Part shown: in pieces, positions 8,360 to 17,271 of the stretch | Position numbering within the stretch: the stretch's first letter is position 1 | Layout: each line of letters opens with the position of its first letter | Made by a program: the position numbers and the translations under genes | DNA from: Bacillota bacterium | GTDB taxonomy: Bacteria; Bacillota; UBA4882; UBA8346 | Assembly: GCA_023417475.1 (NCBI GenBank) | Contig: JAEZFP010000033.1 | Location: 184,032 to 248,031, forward strand | Direction of reading: 5' to 3' | Length of the DNA: 64,000 bases | Notes under the pieces: model-generated | What the model was told of the DNA's origin: nothing | The model's input: the letters and a program-made list of their open reading frames with translations, nothing else | Databases searched by the model: none

Positions 8360-8382
8360 AATTCATCATTCGTTTATTTTAG

Positions 8383-8407
8383 ACCGTGTACAAGCTACAC
8401 GGTTTTG
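8383..8407 (+). terminator. Terminator of infC-rpmI-rplT
   Basis: ACCGTGTA at 8383-8390 pairs with TACACGGT at 8396-8403, followed by TTTTGTGTT. Confidence 0.8.
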
Positions 8408-8445
8408 TGTTAGCTGAGAACCCCGCAGAATCGCGGTTAATCCGC

Positions 8446-8477
8446 AATAAAAAGGCCCGGGTGCAAACCCGGGCCTT
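8446..8477 (-). terminator. Terminator of the minus-strand OmpA/TIG gene
   Basis: Perfect 11-bp GC-rich stem (8452-8462 with 8467-8477) with a 4-nt loop; read on the minus strand it runs into TTTTTATT. It lies 16 nt after the stop codon of the gene ending at 8494. Confidence 0.85.
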
Positions 8478-8493
8478 ACGTTTCGAGTCGTTA

Positions 8494-10164
8494 TTATAAT
8501 TCAACAACCAACAAGTCAACCCGGTTATCCAGGGTGCTTTGATTGCCGGCGAGGAAGGAGTAGACCTTACCGCTTTCAATGGTGCTAATTTTATCAGCAC
8601 CGATTCCCGCTTTGAGCAAGTATGTTTTGATTGCTTCCAAACGTTGTTTGGAGATCGCCACGTTTTCTTTGGCGGCGCCAAAATCTTTGGAATTGGCAAC
8701 CAAAATAATGAAGCTATTCGGTGCGGCTTTCAATTTCTCAATGGTCTGGTCTAATTTACTGTTTTGAGCCGGATCCCAAGTTGGGGCTTGTTTGGCGAAG
8801 AGAATGGATTGATTACGGTCATTCCAAGTTGCGGGATTGGTGTCCCACATGGAGATGTCAACGCGACGGTTGTACCACCAGGACTCTTCATTATGCCCTT
8901 TTTTAATCGGGAATTCTTCGCCATAGGAATTGACGGTGATCTTTGCCGGATCGAAACCTTGTTTAATCAATGCCTGTTTCACGGTTTCGGCACGTTTGGC
9001 GGCTAATTGCTGGTTGTATTCTCGGGTGCCCCGTTCATCGGCATGACCGTCGATTAGGATATAAGCATCGGGATAAGATTTCAGCACATTGAGATCAAAG
9101 TTCAAACGGGCGGTTTGATCTTGGCGAACGCTAAATTGGTCGAAATCAAAGAAGAGCGATTGCAATGAAGCGTTTAACGCCAATTTCAGAGTTTCTTTCG
9201 GCTGTTCTACGACGGGAGCGGGAGTTGCCGGCGCCGGTTCAACATATTGTTGAACGGAGAAACCTGCGGCAAAGGTCGATGATTTACCGTCTGGATTCGT
9301 GATAACGACATCGTAGTCGCCGACCGGTTGATTGGTCAGGTCGAAGTCCAGCGCGGTTTTCTCCGCAGAACTAAAGTCGGTGTTGGTTCCGACGATTTCC
9401 GGTTGGCCGTTTTTGACCAATTTGCCCGTGGCTTTCGGATCAAATTCCGTACCGGTAAAGGTGATTTTCACAAAACCTTTATTAAAACCGTTGTTCGGGA
9501 CAATCATAACAATCGTCGGCGGTTGATTCTCCAGGGCGAAAACTTTGGCAAGGGTGTTGGTTTTACCGTCATCATTGGTAACCGTTACGTCATAGACGCC
9601 GGCGGTCGCTCCATTGAAGTCGAAATCGCAAGTCAATTGCGAATCGCTGGAAATGGCAACCTTGGCGCCGGGAATGTCCTTTAAATCCTTGGCGCTTAAT
9701 TTAACGGCGGCGCCATTACGGAAATAAATACCGGCGATGGTGACGGACAGGGTTGTTTTGACCAACCCTTGTTTCGGAACGATCGATGTAACCACCGGAG
9801 CGGGGTACTCCAGGGTAAAAGCACTCGCCAACGTAGCGGTTTTTTTGGAGTTTGCCACGACAACGTCGTATTGCCCAACCGCTTTTCCGGTGAGGTCAAA
9901 TGTCGCGACAATTTCGGTTTTGGAGTTGAACTTCACTCCCGAAGCAAGTATCTCGGGTTTGCCGGCTTGAACTAACTTTGCGGTGGTTTTCTTGTTGTAC
10001 TTCGCGCCGGTAATGGTCAGGGTGACCGGTGCGTTGTTGAGCGCCTTGTTGATTGAGACCGCTGAAATTTTCGGTGTAAATACAAAACATCCAAGGGTCA
10101 CGGCACTAAACGTCAGGATCAGCGCCATGCTAAGAACGATAGCTTTAAGTAATTTGGCCCGCAT
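8494..10164 (-). CDS. Envelope protein with three TIG/IPT repeats and OmpA domains
   Basis: 556 residues on the minus strand. An N-terminal hydrophobic segment (about 8-27) is an export signal; the TLGC just after it is a poor lipobox, so lipid anchoring is uncertain. Three IPT/TIG-like immunoglobulin-fold repeats follow at about 30-120, 125-215 and 217-305, each ending in a GxYDVxxxN strand. A Pro-rich linker at about 310-325 leads to an OmpA C-terminal peptidoglycan-binding domain, with DGHADERGT near 375 and NRRVD near 440. The last about 110 residues look like a second, degenerate OmpA fold ending DNRVDLLVVEL. OmpA domains link peptidoglycan to an outer membrane, supporting a diderm envelope. 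It is divergently transcribed from the Fnr-type regulator. Confidence 0.85.
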   Translation of the reverse strand: MRAKLLKAIVLSMALILTFSAVTLGCFVFTPKISAVSINKALNNAPVTLTITGAKYNKKTTAKLVQAGKPEILASGVKFNSKTEIVATFDLTGKAVGQYDVVVANSKKTATLASAFTLEYPAPVVTSIVPKQGLVKTTLSVTIAGIYFRNGAAVKLSAKDLKDIPGAKVAISSDSQLTCDFDFNGATAGVYDVTVTNDDGKTNTLAKVFALENQPPTIVMIVPNNGFNKGFVKITFTGTEFDPKATGKLVKNGQPEIVGTNTDFSSAEKTALDFDLTNQPVGDYDVVITNPDGKSSTFAAGFSVQQYVEPAPATPAPVVEQPKETLKLALNASLQSLFFDFDQFSVRQDQTARLNFDLNVLKSYPDAYILIDGHADERGTREYNQQLAAKRAETVKQALIKQGFDPAKITVNSYGEEFPIKKGHNEESWWYNRRVDISMWDTNPATWNDRNQSILFAKQAPTWDPAQNSKLDQTIEKLKAAPNSFIILVANSKDFGAAKENVAISKQRLEAIKTYLLKAGIGADKISTIESGKVYSFLAGNQSTLDNRVDLLVVEL

Positions 10165-10439
10165 CGTTTTAACACCTCCATAATTATTAAGGATATTTTC
10201 TAGGGATATTGGAAAAATCCTTTTTCATCACTCGAAAAATAGTCATTTTTTAGCAAATTATTTTCATTCCCAATACCAAATGAATCGATGTCCCCAAAAT
10301 TTCCTTGCTTTACGTTTGCTTTACCCATAAAATAGGCTCAATAAACGATTTTCATTATCGGTGACGGTTTGGATTTTTGTCTCCAACCGGATTATTGCTG
10401 AGTTATCGGTTAGACACGGATATTGGGAGATGATCCGAT

Positions 10440-11126
10440 TTGAAACAGTCAAAAAGCAAAACGATGACGATTATTACTCATTCGCAGTTGTTTGAGGCTC
10501 TCGGTACCGAGCAAAAAGAGACATTAAGCCGGTGCGCGACCCTCCGGACGGTTTCCAAAGGGGAAACGGTTTTTACCGAAGGGACCGTGGCCGATGAATT
10601 TGTCATCGTCGGCTCCGGACAGGTGAAGGTCGTCAAATTTTCCGCAAATGGCAAGGAGCAGATCCTCCACGTGCTTGGTCCGTACGAACCGGTCGGCGAG
10701 GTCGCGGTCTTTTCCGGCGGCGCCTATCCGGCAACTTGTATTGCATTGACCGCTATTGAGATCTGCAGCATTCAACGCGTCCAGCTGATCAGTCTGATCC
10801 AGGCCCAGCCGCAGATCGCCTTCGACCTTTTAGCCGTACTCTCCCGGCGGTTGCAGCATTTCAGCCGGTTACTGGAGAGTCTTTCGTTGGACGAATCCCA
10901 GGTTAAATTGGCCAAATACATCCACCAATATTGTTTGGCGCAACCCGTGGTTCGCGACGAATTCGTTTTGCCCATGAGCAAGGGTGAACTGGCGAAAGCT
11001 CTTGGCATCACCGCGGAAACCCTGTCGCGAAGCTTCGCAAAACTGAAACGCGAAGGAGTCGTTAACGTCAAAGGACGGACCATTCGGGTCCAGGATTGGG
11101 ACCGGTTGACCCGGTTGTTGAATTAA
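10440..11126 (+). CDS. Crp/Fnr-family transcriptional regulator
   Basis: 228 residues: an N-terminal cyclic-nucleotide-binding-like beta barrel (about 20-140) with an EPVGEVAVFSGG turn, a dimerisation helix (140-170) and a C-terminal winged helix-turn-helix (about 175-228) with KGELAKALGITAETLSRSFAKL as recognition region. The cysteine cluster that holds [4Fe-4S] in classical FNR is absent, so another signal is likely. Start TTG at 10440 has GGGAGA upstream; ATG at 10464 is an alternative. The neighbouring Fe-S gene has an Fnr-type operator at its promoter and is a probable target. Confidence 0.88.
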   Translation: MKQSKSKTMTIITHSQLFEALGTEQKETLSRCATLRTVSKGETVFTEGTVADEFVIVGSGQVKVVKFSANGKEQILHVLGPYEPVGEVAVFSGGAYPATCIALTAIEICSIQRVQLISLIQAQPQIAFDLLAVLSRRLQHFSRLLESLSLDESQVKLAKYIHQYCLAQPVVRDEFVLPMSKGELAKALGITAETLSRSFAKLKREGVVNVKGRTIRVQDWDRLTRLLN

Positions 11127-11137
11127 ATTTTGAAAAT

Positions 11138-11179
11138 TTGATCTATGTCAAAGATTTTCATTGCGACGCCTGATATAGT
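11138..11179 (+). promoter_or_regulatory. Fnr-type operator and promoter of the Fe-S gene
   Basis: TTGATCTATGTCAA at 11138-11151 matches the Fnr consensus TTGAT-N4-ATCAA at nine of ten defined bases. A TATAGT -10 element lies at 11174-11179 and no clear -35 is seen. With a start near 11186 the operator centre falls at about -41.5, the geometry of a class II activated promoter. The likely regulator is the adjacent Crp/Fnr gene. Confidence 0.65.
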
Positions 11180-11255
11180 AAAGCTACGAACCGAGCAATT
11201 GATGATGAAGTCAATTCGCTCTTTACGTACAAATTTGCTGAATGGAGTGTTGACA

Positions 11256-11969
11256 ATGGCAATTCGCAAAATTATTAAAATTGATGAAGATAAGTGTAAC
11301 GGTTGCGGCCTTTGTGTGCCGTCCTGCGCCGAGGGCGCGCTGCAAATTATCGACGGGAAGGCCCGGGTCGTCAAAGATCAATATTGCGACGGACTCGGCG
11401 CTTGTCTGGGCGAGTGCCCCCAAGGCGCGCTCGAAGTGATCGAACGGGAAGCCGATGATTTCGATGAAGCAGCCGCTAAAGCGCATGTCGCTAAAACAAC
11501 GCCGGCGGCCCCCGTTCAGCACGGCGGTTGCCCGGGTTCCCGGATGATGATGTTCAACCGCGAGTCAGGCCCTGTGAGTAACGCAGCGGGCGGAACCCGT
11601 TCCGAATTGCGGCAATGGCCGATCCAACTGCACCTGGTTCCGGAAAACGCGCCGTATCTTAATGAAGCGGATCTGTTGATTGCCGCCGATTGCGTACCGT
11701 TTGCCTATCCGGACTTTCACCGGCGTTTCCTCAAAGGCAAGGCCTTGCTGATCGGCTGTCCGAAACTGGACGATTCCGAGACGTATCTCGCGAAACTTAC
11801 GGAAATTTTTAAACGGAACAATCTTAACAGTGTGACCGTTGCCCATATGGAGGTTCCGTGTTGTTTCGGAATGGTTCATTTGGTCAAAGAAGCCCTGAAA
11901 CGATCGGGGGCCAAAATTCCTTTTTACGATACCACAATCACCATTGACGGGGAGATCAAACAGGATTGA
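11256..11969 (+). CDS. 4Fe-4S ferredoxin-domain protein
   Basis: 237 residues from the ATG at 11256 (GGAG upstream). Upstream codons in the same frame cover the promoter and are not used. The N-terminal third is a two-cluster ferredoxin: CNGCGLCVPSC at about 13-23 and CDGLGACLGEC at about 45-55. The rest is a conserved region with cysteines at CPGS, CVPF, IGCPKLDD and PCCFG, which may bind further metal. This arrangement is seen in anaerobes beside Fnr-type regulators and sometimes hybrid-cluster protein genes. Probably a redox carrier or sensor of nitrosative or redox stress; exact role unknown. Confidence 0.78.
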   Translation: MAIRKIIKIDEDKCNGCGLCVPSCAEGALQIIDGKARVVKDQYCDGLGACLGECPQGALEVIEREADDFDEAAAKAHVAKTTPAAPVQHGGCPGSRMMMFNRESGPVSNAAGGTRSELRQWPIQLHLVPENAPYLNEADLLIAADCVPFAYPDFHRRFLKGKALLIGCPKLDDSETYLAKLTEIFKRNNLNSVTVAHMEVPCCFGMVHLVKEALKRSGAKIPFYDTTITIDGEIKQD

Positions 11970-12043
11970 CCTTGACAACGAATGCCGGCGTTGCGACTTT
12001 TCACCGTTCGTTGCGAAAGAACTTCAGAAATTGACAATCGACT

Positions 12044-12099
12044 TTAGCCTACTCTATTTTGAGCGCTGCAAGAAAGCGACTCATGATAAGGTAGGCTAA
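12044..12099. repeat. Inverted repeat downstream of the Fe-S gene
   Basis: TTAGCCTAC at 12044-12052 and GTAGGCTAA at 12091-12099 are perfect 9-bp inverted repeats separated by 38 nt, with a smaller CGCT/AGCG hairpin between them. It lies in the gap between converging genes and could be an RNA structure or a small element remnant. Confidence 0.5.
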
Positions 12100-12137
12100 T
12101 CGTTTATCAACGTTTTTACAGTACCGCATCATACCAA

Positions 12138-13232
12138 TTAGGGTTTTGACTCTTTTGTCTCCTCATTCATGGTATACACCAGTACCTCCGCGAAATAGTC
12201 CACCGCGCGATAGACCTTCTCCAACGTTGAGTTTTGATCGCCGAATTCGACAATCACCGAATGGTCGTGCAAATGCTGGTTATAGCGGGCGTCGGAAAGC
12301 AGCAGTCCGTCGCATAACCCCGGATAATAATGGTTCATGGCTGCTTCCAATTTCTTGGCGAACGTCAAGTTTTTACGCCAGTTGGGATGGGGCAATCCCA
12401 TCTTATCGCTTCCCACTACCAATGAAATGGTCGCCGTATCCTGCCCGTGGACGCTGGCGGTGGCGTCGACCCCGGGAGTCGCATTCCGGTGGATATCCAA
12501 GACCACTTTGATACTGGGGTATTCCTTCAGGTATTTCATGGCCGTGACTTGTGAACGTTTATAAGAATCGCGAAATGGGAACGTATCGTGAATATCCTCA
12601 TTATGAATGGTCTTGATGCCGTATTTGGTCTCCAAAAGCTTTTGCAGATAGGATCCAACCAGCACGATATCGCCTTTGGCGTTGGGCGTATGGTCCTTAC
12701 CGCTATTGGGGATATAGGATTCGGTCGTATGGGAGTGGTATATAAAGACTGTCGGTTCACCGGATAATGGCGGCGGTTCAGCGCTGGGCGGCGACTCCGG
12801 GCTGGGTTCGGCTTGAACAGGCGGTTGAATCCCTTTGACCAATTGCACCGGTTTTGGCTTGACCAACGCCAACAACGGCAATTGCGCCTTGAGTATTTCT
12901 TGCGGCGTTGCATTAGCGATATTGGCGGCGAGACGCCAGTAAATTTCGGTCCAGTTAAAATTGAAAAAAGTGAAAGGGTCGTCTTCATCAACCGAACGGT
13001 CCAAGGCCGGAATCCCTTTCCGTAAAATAAATCGACTGGTTTGGGTATCCAAACGAATCGGACCTGCCCGCAGACTGGACACCATTGTTTTGGTCGAATG
13101 ACCGGTCGTGGTACGAAGGGCAATCACCGCCAAGGCGCTGATCAACATTAAGAGAATTCCGAGCGTACCAAAGAAGAACCATGGCGGAATATGCGCGGAT
13201 TTATTTTTAGCGATCGGCTCCAGCAAGTCCAC
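12138..13232 (-). CDS. spoIIP: Stage II sporulation protein P
   Basis: Peptidoglycan amidase/endopeptidase of the SpoIIDMP engulfment machine. 364 residues from a GTG at 13232 with AGGAAAGG upstream; an ATG at 13265 is a second candidate. A membrane anchor lies at about residues 15-38 and a Pro-rich linker near 145-170. The SpoIIP catalytic domain follows, with IYHSHTTESY (zinc-ligand His region), VVLDIHRNATPG, and the late VIVEFGDQNST segment. It is monocistronic and divergent from the zinc-ribbon gene. It is strong evidence that the organism makes endospores. Confidence 0.93.
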   Translation of the reverse strand: MDLLEPIAKNKSAHIPPWFFFGTLGILLMLISALAVIALRTTTGHSTKTMVSSLRAGPIRLDTQTSRFILRKGIPALDRSVDEDDPFTFFNFNWTEIYWRLAANIANATPQEILKAQLPLLALVKPKPVQLVKGIQPPVQAEPSPESPPSAEPPPLSGEPTVFIYHSHTTESYIPNSGKDHTPNAKGDIVLVGSYLQKLLETKYGIKTIHNEDIHDTFPFRDSYKRSQVTAMKYLKEYPSIKVVLDIHRNATPGVDATASVHGQDTATISLVVGSDKMGLPHPNWRKNLTFAKKLEAAMNHYYPGLCDGLLLSDARYNQHLHDHSVIVEFGDQNSTLEKVYRAVDYFAEVLVYTMNEETKESKP

Positions 13233-13437
13233 CCACCTTTCCTGCCTAAAATATATGACAGACATTGGAAGGATAGAACCTCCCGTTTGCCCTGTCGGTC
13301 CGAAAAACTGCAATATTACCTTTTTGTAAAGCTTTTTAAAAACAGCGAAAAGAATATGGCAAAAATGAAATCCCCTCATATACTAGGGAGGAACTTAAAA
13401 ATAAACGCGCATGTGTGAAAAGGAGTGGAATTACACG

Positions 13438-13584
13438 ATGCAGTGTGACGATTGCGGCGGAAAGAACTGGTGCTGGCGCGAATATTGTCGTCGTTGCGGC
13501 GGCCAGTTATATAAAAGTAATAAACATTTGGAAACCGAAGAACATTCATTTTTGGAGCGAATGTTTCGCAGAAACCAATATTAG
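13438..13584 (+). CDS. Tiny zinc-ribbon protein
   Basis: 48 codons encoding a protein that begins MQCDDCGGKNWCWREYCRRC. CDDC and CRRC pairs form a plausible zinc ribbon, and the tail is basic/aromatic. AAAGGAG lies 12 nt before the ATG; an in-frame ATG at 13411 would add nine residues. Two properly spaced CxxC pairs, a ribosome site and a terminator after it support a real gene. No family name recognised. Confidence 0.6.
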   Translation: MQCDDCGGKNWCWREYCRRCGGQLYKSNKHLETEEHSFLERMFRRNQY

Positions 13585-13962
13585 GCGAACCGGCGCTGAT
13601 TACCAGTGGTCGTTGATTCGCTGGATGAAAGATTTCTGCGATGACTTCAAATAGTAGAAGTTTTCCATTCAACCATCTTTCAACATAATTGCAATCGATT
13701 GAATAATTCATGGTGATTTTTGAGGCTGAAGCGATTCAGCCTTTTCTTTTTGGAATTTTTACGGTTCATTTGAACGGCAATATTGCTCCAGTTGGCTGTA
13801 AGCTATCGGTTTGCGAAAAAAATGAATTAAAAGACTAAGGAACGGCTCAAATGGATATTTTACTAAGAGTTCGATTGATGCGGAGTGAACTGCAATTCGC
13901 ACCGCATTGTCCTTTAATTTACTGTCAACGTTGGAGCAAGACCAATCCGGAGCGGGAGAGCC
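13585..13962. other. Gene-free gap before the hydrogenase operon
   Basis: Contains a clear intrinsic terminator (13724-13750) and then about 200 bp upstream of the first antiporter gene. I see no convincing sigma-A promoter, Rex box or Fnr box in the second half, though the operon's promoter must lie here. A longer reading frame at 13851-14168 overlaps the first hydrogenase gene in another frame and is not supported. Confidence 0.5.
13724..13750 (+). terminator. Intrinsic terminator after the zinc-ribbon gene
   Basis: GGCTGAA at 13724-13730, GCGA loop, TTCAGCC at 13735-13741, then a T-rich run. Confidence 0.85.
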
Positions 13963-15387
13963 ATGGCGAAGTTTGTTGCGCTAACAATCTTGATACCGAT
14001 CATCGGTTCAATGTTATTGCCCATTGTGGGTCAAATATCGGCGAAAATCCGCAACCTTCTGGCGTTATTGCTGGTTGGGGCCGCGTTTGGAACATCCGTC
14101 GCATTGGCGGGGGTGGTTTTTTCGGGGCGGACAATCTACATCGACATTCCTTTGGTACTGGGGTTTGATCTCAATTTAACGGCCGATGTTTTAGGGGTGT
14201 TTATGGCGCTGTCCGCTTCGTTGGTGGGTTTGTTGATTGTGTTGTATTCTTTCGGTTATATCCGCCATTATCAAAATCTAGACGAATACTACTTCATGGT
14301 AGTTCTCTTTCTGGGCGCGATGATGGGTTTGGTTTACTCGAAAAACCTGATCTTCATCTATTTGTTCTGGGAGATCTCGGCTGTTTGTTGCTGGCGGCTG
14401 ATTGGCTTCTTCCGGGAACGGGAGGTTGTCTTACGGGCTGATAAAGCGTTTTTGATCACAATTGGCGGGGCTTTGGCTATGTTGCTCGGGTTTGTCATTA
14501 TCGATAGTCAGTACGGCACCTTCAACCTCAATGAACTGCACGGTAAATCAGCGCCCGATCTTGCGGTGTTGCTGATTATGATCGGCATCTTCGCTAAGTC
14601 GGCGACCATGCCGCTTCACAGTTGGCTACCCGACGCGGGAGTGGCCCCGTCGCCGGTTACCGCTTTACTCCATGCGGCGGTTCTGGTCAAGATCGGTGTG
14701 TTTGTTTTTGCCCGAATTTTTGTCGGAACCATGACCTTGAGTGAGTTTTGGCAGCAAGTTTTGCCCGTGGTGGTTACAATTAGCGCAATCGTCACCGGCG
14801 CCGCCGCGTTAACGGAGAGCGATCTCAAACGGGTCATCGCTTATTCGACGATCAGCCAATTGGCCTTTATTTTCCTCGGTTTATTGATGCGAAATCAACT
14901 GGCGGTAACGGGCGGATTGTTATTTATCATGTATCACGCCATTTCGAAGGGCGGTTTATTCCTGTGCGCCGGAATCGTTGAACATGCCATGCATACCAAA
15001 GATATGCGGCAGATGGGCGGACTGATCAAGACCATGCCCGTTACGGCGCTGGCGTTTGCGCTATGTTCCTTGTCGGTTATGGGGATTCCGCCGTTTGGCG
15101 GTTTTTTTGGGAAATACATGATTATTACCGGGGCGGTCCAAGACGGGTTCCCGGGGATTGCCGGTCTTTTTGTTTTGGGGTCGTTTTTAACCATTTTATA
15201 TTTGGCGCGGGTGTTTGTCCTGGTTTTTCTGGGTGAACCCCAAACCGGTCACTTGGCCAAAGAAGGTTCTCCCACCATGTTGACGGCAGTCGTGATATTA
15301 GCGGCGCTGTCGTTAATCACCGGTTTATTGGTCCGTTTCCCAAGCGAATTTGTCCAAGCTGCCGTGCGGCAGATGACGGGGAGTTAA
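13963..15387 (+). CDS. Hydrogenase complex: antiporter-like subunit 1 (NuoL/M/N family)
   Basis: 474 residues, about 14 membrane helices, first gene of the complex-I-like hydrogenase operon. Homologous to the H+/Na+ antiporter-like subunits of complex I, Hyf and Mrp. The helix-7/8 region reads FAKSATMPLHSWLPDA...SPVTALLHAAVLVKIG (about 210-245), containing the lysines and histidine used for proton movement in this family. GGGAGAG ribosome site before ATG 13963. The next antiporter gene begins 4 nt after the stop. Confidence 0.88.
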   Translation: MAKFVALTILIPIIGSMLLPIVGQISAKIRNLLALLLVGAAFGTSVALAGVVFSGRTIYIDIPLVLGFDLNLTADVLGVFMALSASLVGLLIVLYSFGYIRHYQNLDEYYFMVVLFLGAMMGLVYSKNLIFIYLFWEISAVCCWRLIGFFREREVVLRADKAFLITIGGALAMLLGFVIIDSQYGTFNLNELHGKSAPDLAVLLIMIGIFAKSATMPLHSWLPDAGVAPSPVTALLHAAVLVKIGVFVFARIFVGTMTLSEFWQQVLPVVVTISAIVTGAAALTESDLKRVIAYSTISQLAFIFLGLLMRNQLAVTGGLLFIMYHAISKGGLFLCAGIVEHAMHTKDMRQMGGLIKTMPVTALAFALCSLSVMGIPPFGGFFGKYMIITGAVQDGFPGIAGLFVLGSFLTILYLARVFVLVFLGEPQTGHLAKEGSPTMLTAVVILAALSLITGLLVRFPSEFVQAAVRQMTGS

Positions 15388-15390
15388 AAG

Positions 15391-17223
15391 ATGGACCCAA
15401 TGTTACTGTTGGCGTGGACGTTCATTCCCGGAGCAATCGGTATTTTATTATTGGTTATTCCGGGTCGCACGAAATTTCTCCATGAATTATTGACAATCCT
15501 GACGACCGCGGCGGTGACGGGGATCGCCATCCGGCTCTGGGACCGGCCGGTCGCGCTCACCGTTCCCTGGGCCGGCTTTGGCATTGATTTTCAATTGCGG
15601 TCTGACCGGTTTAGCCAATTGTTCGCGGCGGCCATTGCCGGATTTTCCTTGTTAATTGCAGTCTATTCCTGGAAGTTCATGGCGCGACACCGACGCAAGC
15701 ACCAGTTTTATGGATTGATGCTGATCTCGGAAACATTGGCCTTGGGTTCGGTGATCGCCAACAATCTTCTTTTAATGCTCGTGTGCTGGGAAGCGTTGAT
15801 GATCACCCTCTACGGCATGATCGCCATCGGGAACGAACGGGCTTGGCGCACCGCCATGAAGACTTTTATCATTGTGGGATTTTCCGATCTCTGTTTGATG
15901 TTGGGCGTGGGAATGGCGGGGGTCCAGGCCAAAACGCTGGTGATGACGGAGATCCATTTATCCGTGGCGGGGCTTGGTGGGGTAGCCTATGTCTTACTCA
16001 TGATCGGCGCCATTGCCAAAGCCGGCGCCGTGCCGTTTCACACGTGGATTCCCGATGCGGCAATCGATGCGCCGTTGCCCTTTATGGCCTTCTTGCCGGC
16101 GTCGGTTGAGAAGCTGATCGGTATTTATTTAGCGACCCGAATAACGTTGGATTTTTTCACGATCAATTCGGCGTTGGAAATGTTCATGATGGGAATGGGC
16201 GCCGTTACCATCGTGATTGCCTCGAGCATGGTGCTTTTGCAGACCGAATTTAAACGGTTGCTCTCATACTCAGCCATCAGCCAAGTCGGTTATATTTTGT
16301 TGGGAATCGGTAGCGGTACTCCGATCGGCGTGGTCGGCGGACTGCTCCATATGCTCAACCACGCCATCTACAAAACCGCTCTGTTCCTAACTGCCGGCGC
16401 GGTGGAGAAGGAAGCGGGCACCACCGAACTCAAGCGCCTGGGCGGCTTGGCCAAACCGATGCCGTTAACATTCGGTTGCTTTTTAATCGCTGCGGCGGCC
16501 ATGGCCGGGTTCCCCGGCTTGAGCGCGTTTGTCTCCAAGGAATTGATCTTTGAAAGCCTGCTTGAGCACGATCAAACGTTGTTTTTTATGGTGGCGGTTC
16601 TCGGGGTCTTCTTGAACACAATTGCGTTTGTAAAGTTGGGCCATGCGGTCTTTTTTGGCCGATCAAGCACTAAACAAGTTGCCGAGGTTCATTGGACCAT
16701 GGCCTTGCCGATGCTGATATTGGCGGCGCTTTGTATTGTTTTTGGGTTGTACAACCGACTACCGGTCGATTATTTGATCAAACCGGCGTTGGGGGAGCGG
16801 TTGGGCCCTGAGTTGGCGGAGGCGGGTTTCGATTTTACGTTGGGCGGTCTTTTCTGGGTGACGGTGGGAACCTTGGCCGTTGCGGCGTTGAGTCACTGGT
16901 TCGGGCTGAAATCGAGCGGGTGCGGAGCCGGCGCCACCGATTACATCCGGAATTTCCCGGTTCTCAAAACCATCTATAATTTGGCGGAAAAGCGGGTGTT
17001 TGACCCCTATGACTTCTGTCGGCCGGTCGTGAGAGGAATCGTCCACGGGTTGTTCGTGTTTGAACGTTCGGTGGATTGGCTCTTCCAGCGTTTGATTCCA
17101 TGGGCGGCGCAGCGGCTTAGCGGGTTACGGGCGGTGCATACCGGCCGGTACGACCATTATCTGGCGTGGTCAATCGGGGGAATGGTTGGGATAGTCATCT
17201 ATCTTACCTGGTTTATGAAGTGA
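15391..17223 (+). CDS. Hydrogenase complex: antiporter-like subunit 2 (NuoL type)
   Basis: 610 residues, the longest of the three antiporter-like subunits. The core is the usual 14-helix unit, with IAKAGAVPFHTWIPDAAIDAPLP around residues 208-230 and a further lysine-bearing helix near 285. The C-terminal extension (about 475-610) includes soluble and membrane parts and may correspond to the NuoL lateral-helix region, although I cannot prove a 110-A helix from sequence. It is separated from the third antiporter gene by 48 nt. Confidence 0.87.
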   Translation: MDPMLLLAWTFIPGAIGILLLVIPGRTKFLHELLTILTTAAVTGIAIRLWDRPVALTVPWAGFGIDFQLRSDRFSQLFAAAIAGFSLLIAVYSWKFMARHRRKHQFYGLMLISETLALGSVIANNLLLMLVCWEALMITLYGMIAIGNERAWRTAMKTFIIVGFSDLCLMLGVGMAGVQAKTLVMTEIHLSVAGLGGVAYVLLMIGAIAKAGAVPFHTWIPDAAIDAPLPFMAFLPASVEKLIGIYLATRITLDFFTINSALEMFMMGMGAVTIVIASSMVLLQTEFKRLLSYSAISQVGYILLGIGSGTPIGVVGGLLHMLNHAIYKTALFLTAGAVEKEAGTTELKRLGGLAKPMPLTFGCFLIAAAAMAGFPGLSAFVSKELIFESLLEHDQTLFFMVAVLGVFLNTIAFVKLGHAVFFGRSSTKQVAEVHWTMALPMLILAALCIVFGLYNRLPVDYLIKPALGERLGPELAEAGFDFTLGGLFWVTVGTLAVAALSHWFGLKSSGCGAGATDYIRNFPVLKTIYNLAEKRVFDPYDFCRPVVRGIVHGLFVFERSVDWLFQRLIPWAAQRLSGLRAVHTGRYDHYLAWSIGGMVGIVIYLTWFMK

Positions 17224-17271
17224 GTAGTGGCCTTAAGCCGCTAACCGGAAGAACCTCAGGAGGAACCTGTC

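Noticed and set aside
9328..9684. 118-codon plus-strand frame inside the OmpA/TIG gene
   Set aside because: Antisense to repeated TIG domains with clear protein features; no ribosome site.
13851..14168. 105-codon frame before the hydrogenase operon
   Set aside because: Overlaps most of the first antiporter gene's start in a different frame and has no recognisable features.
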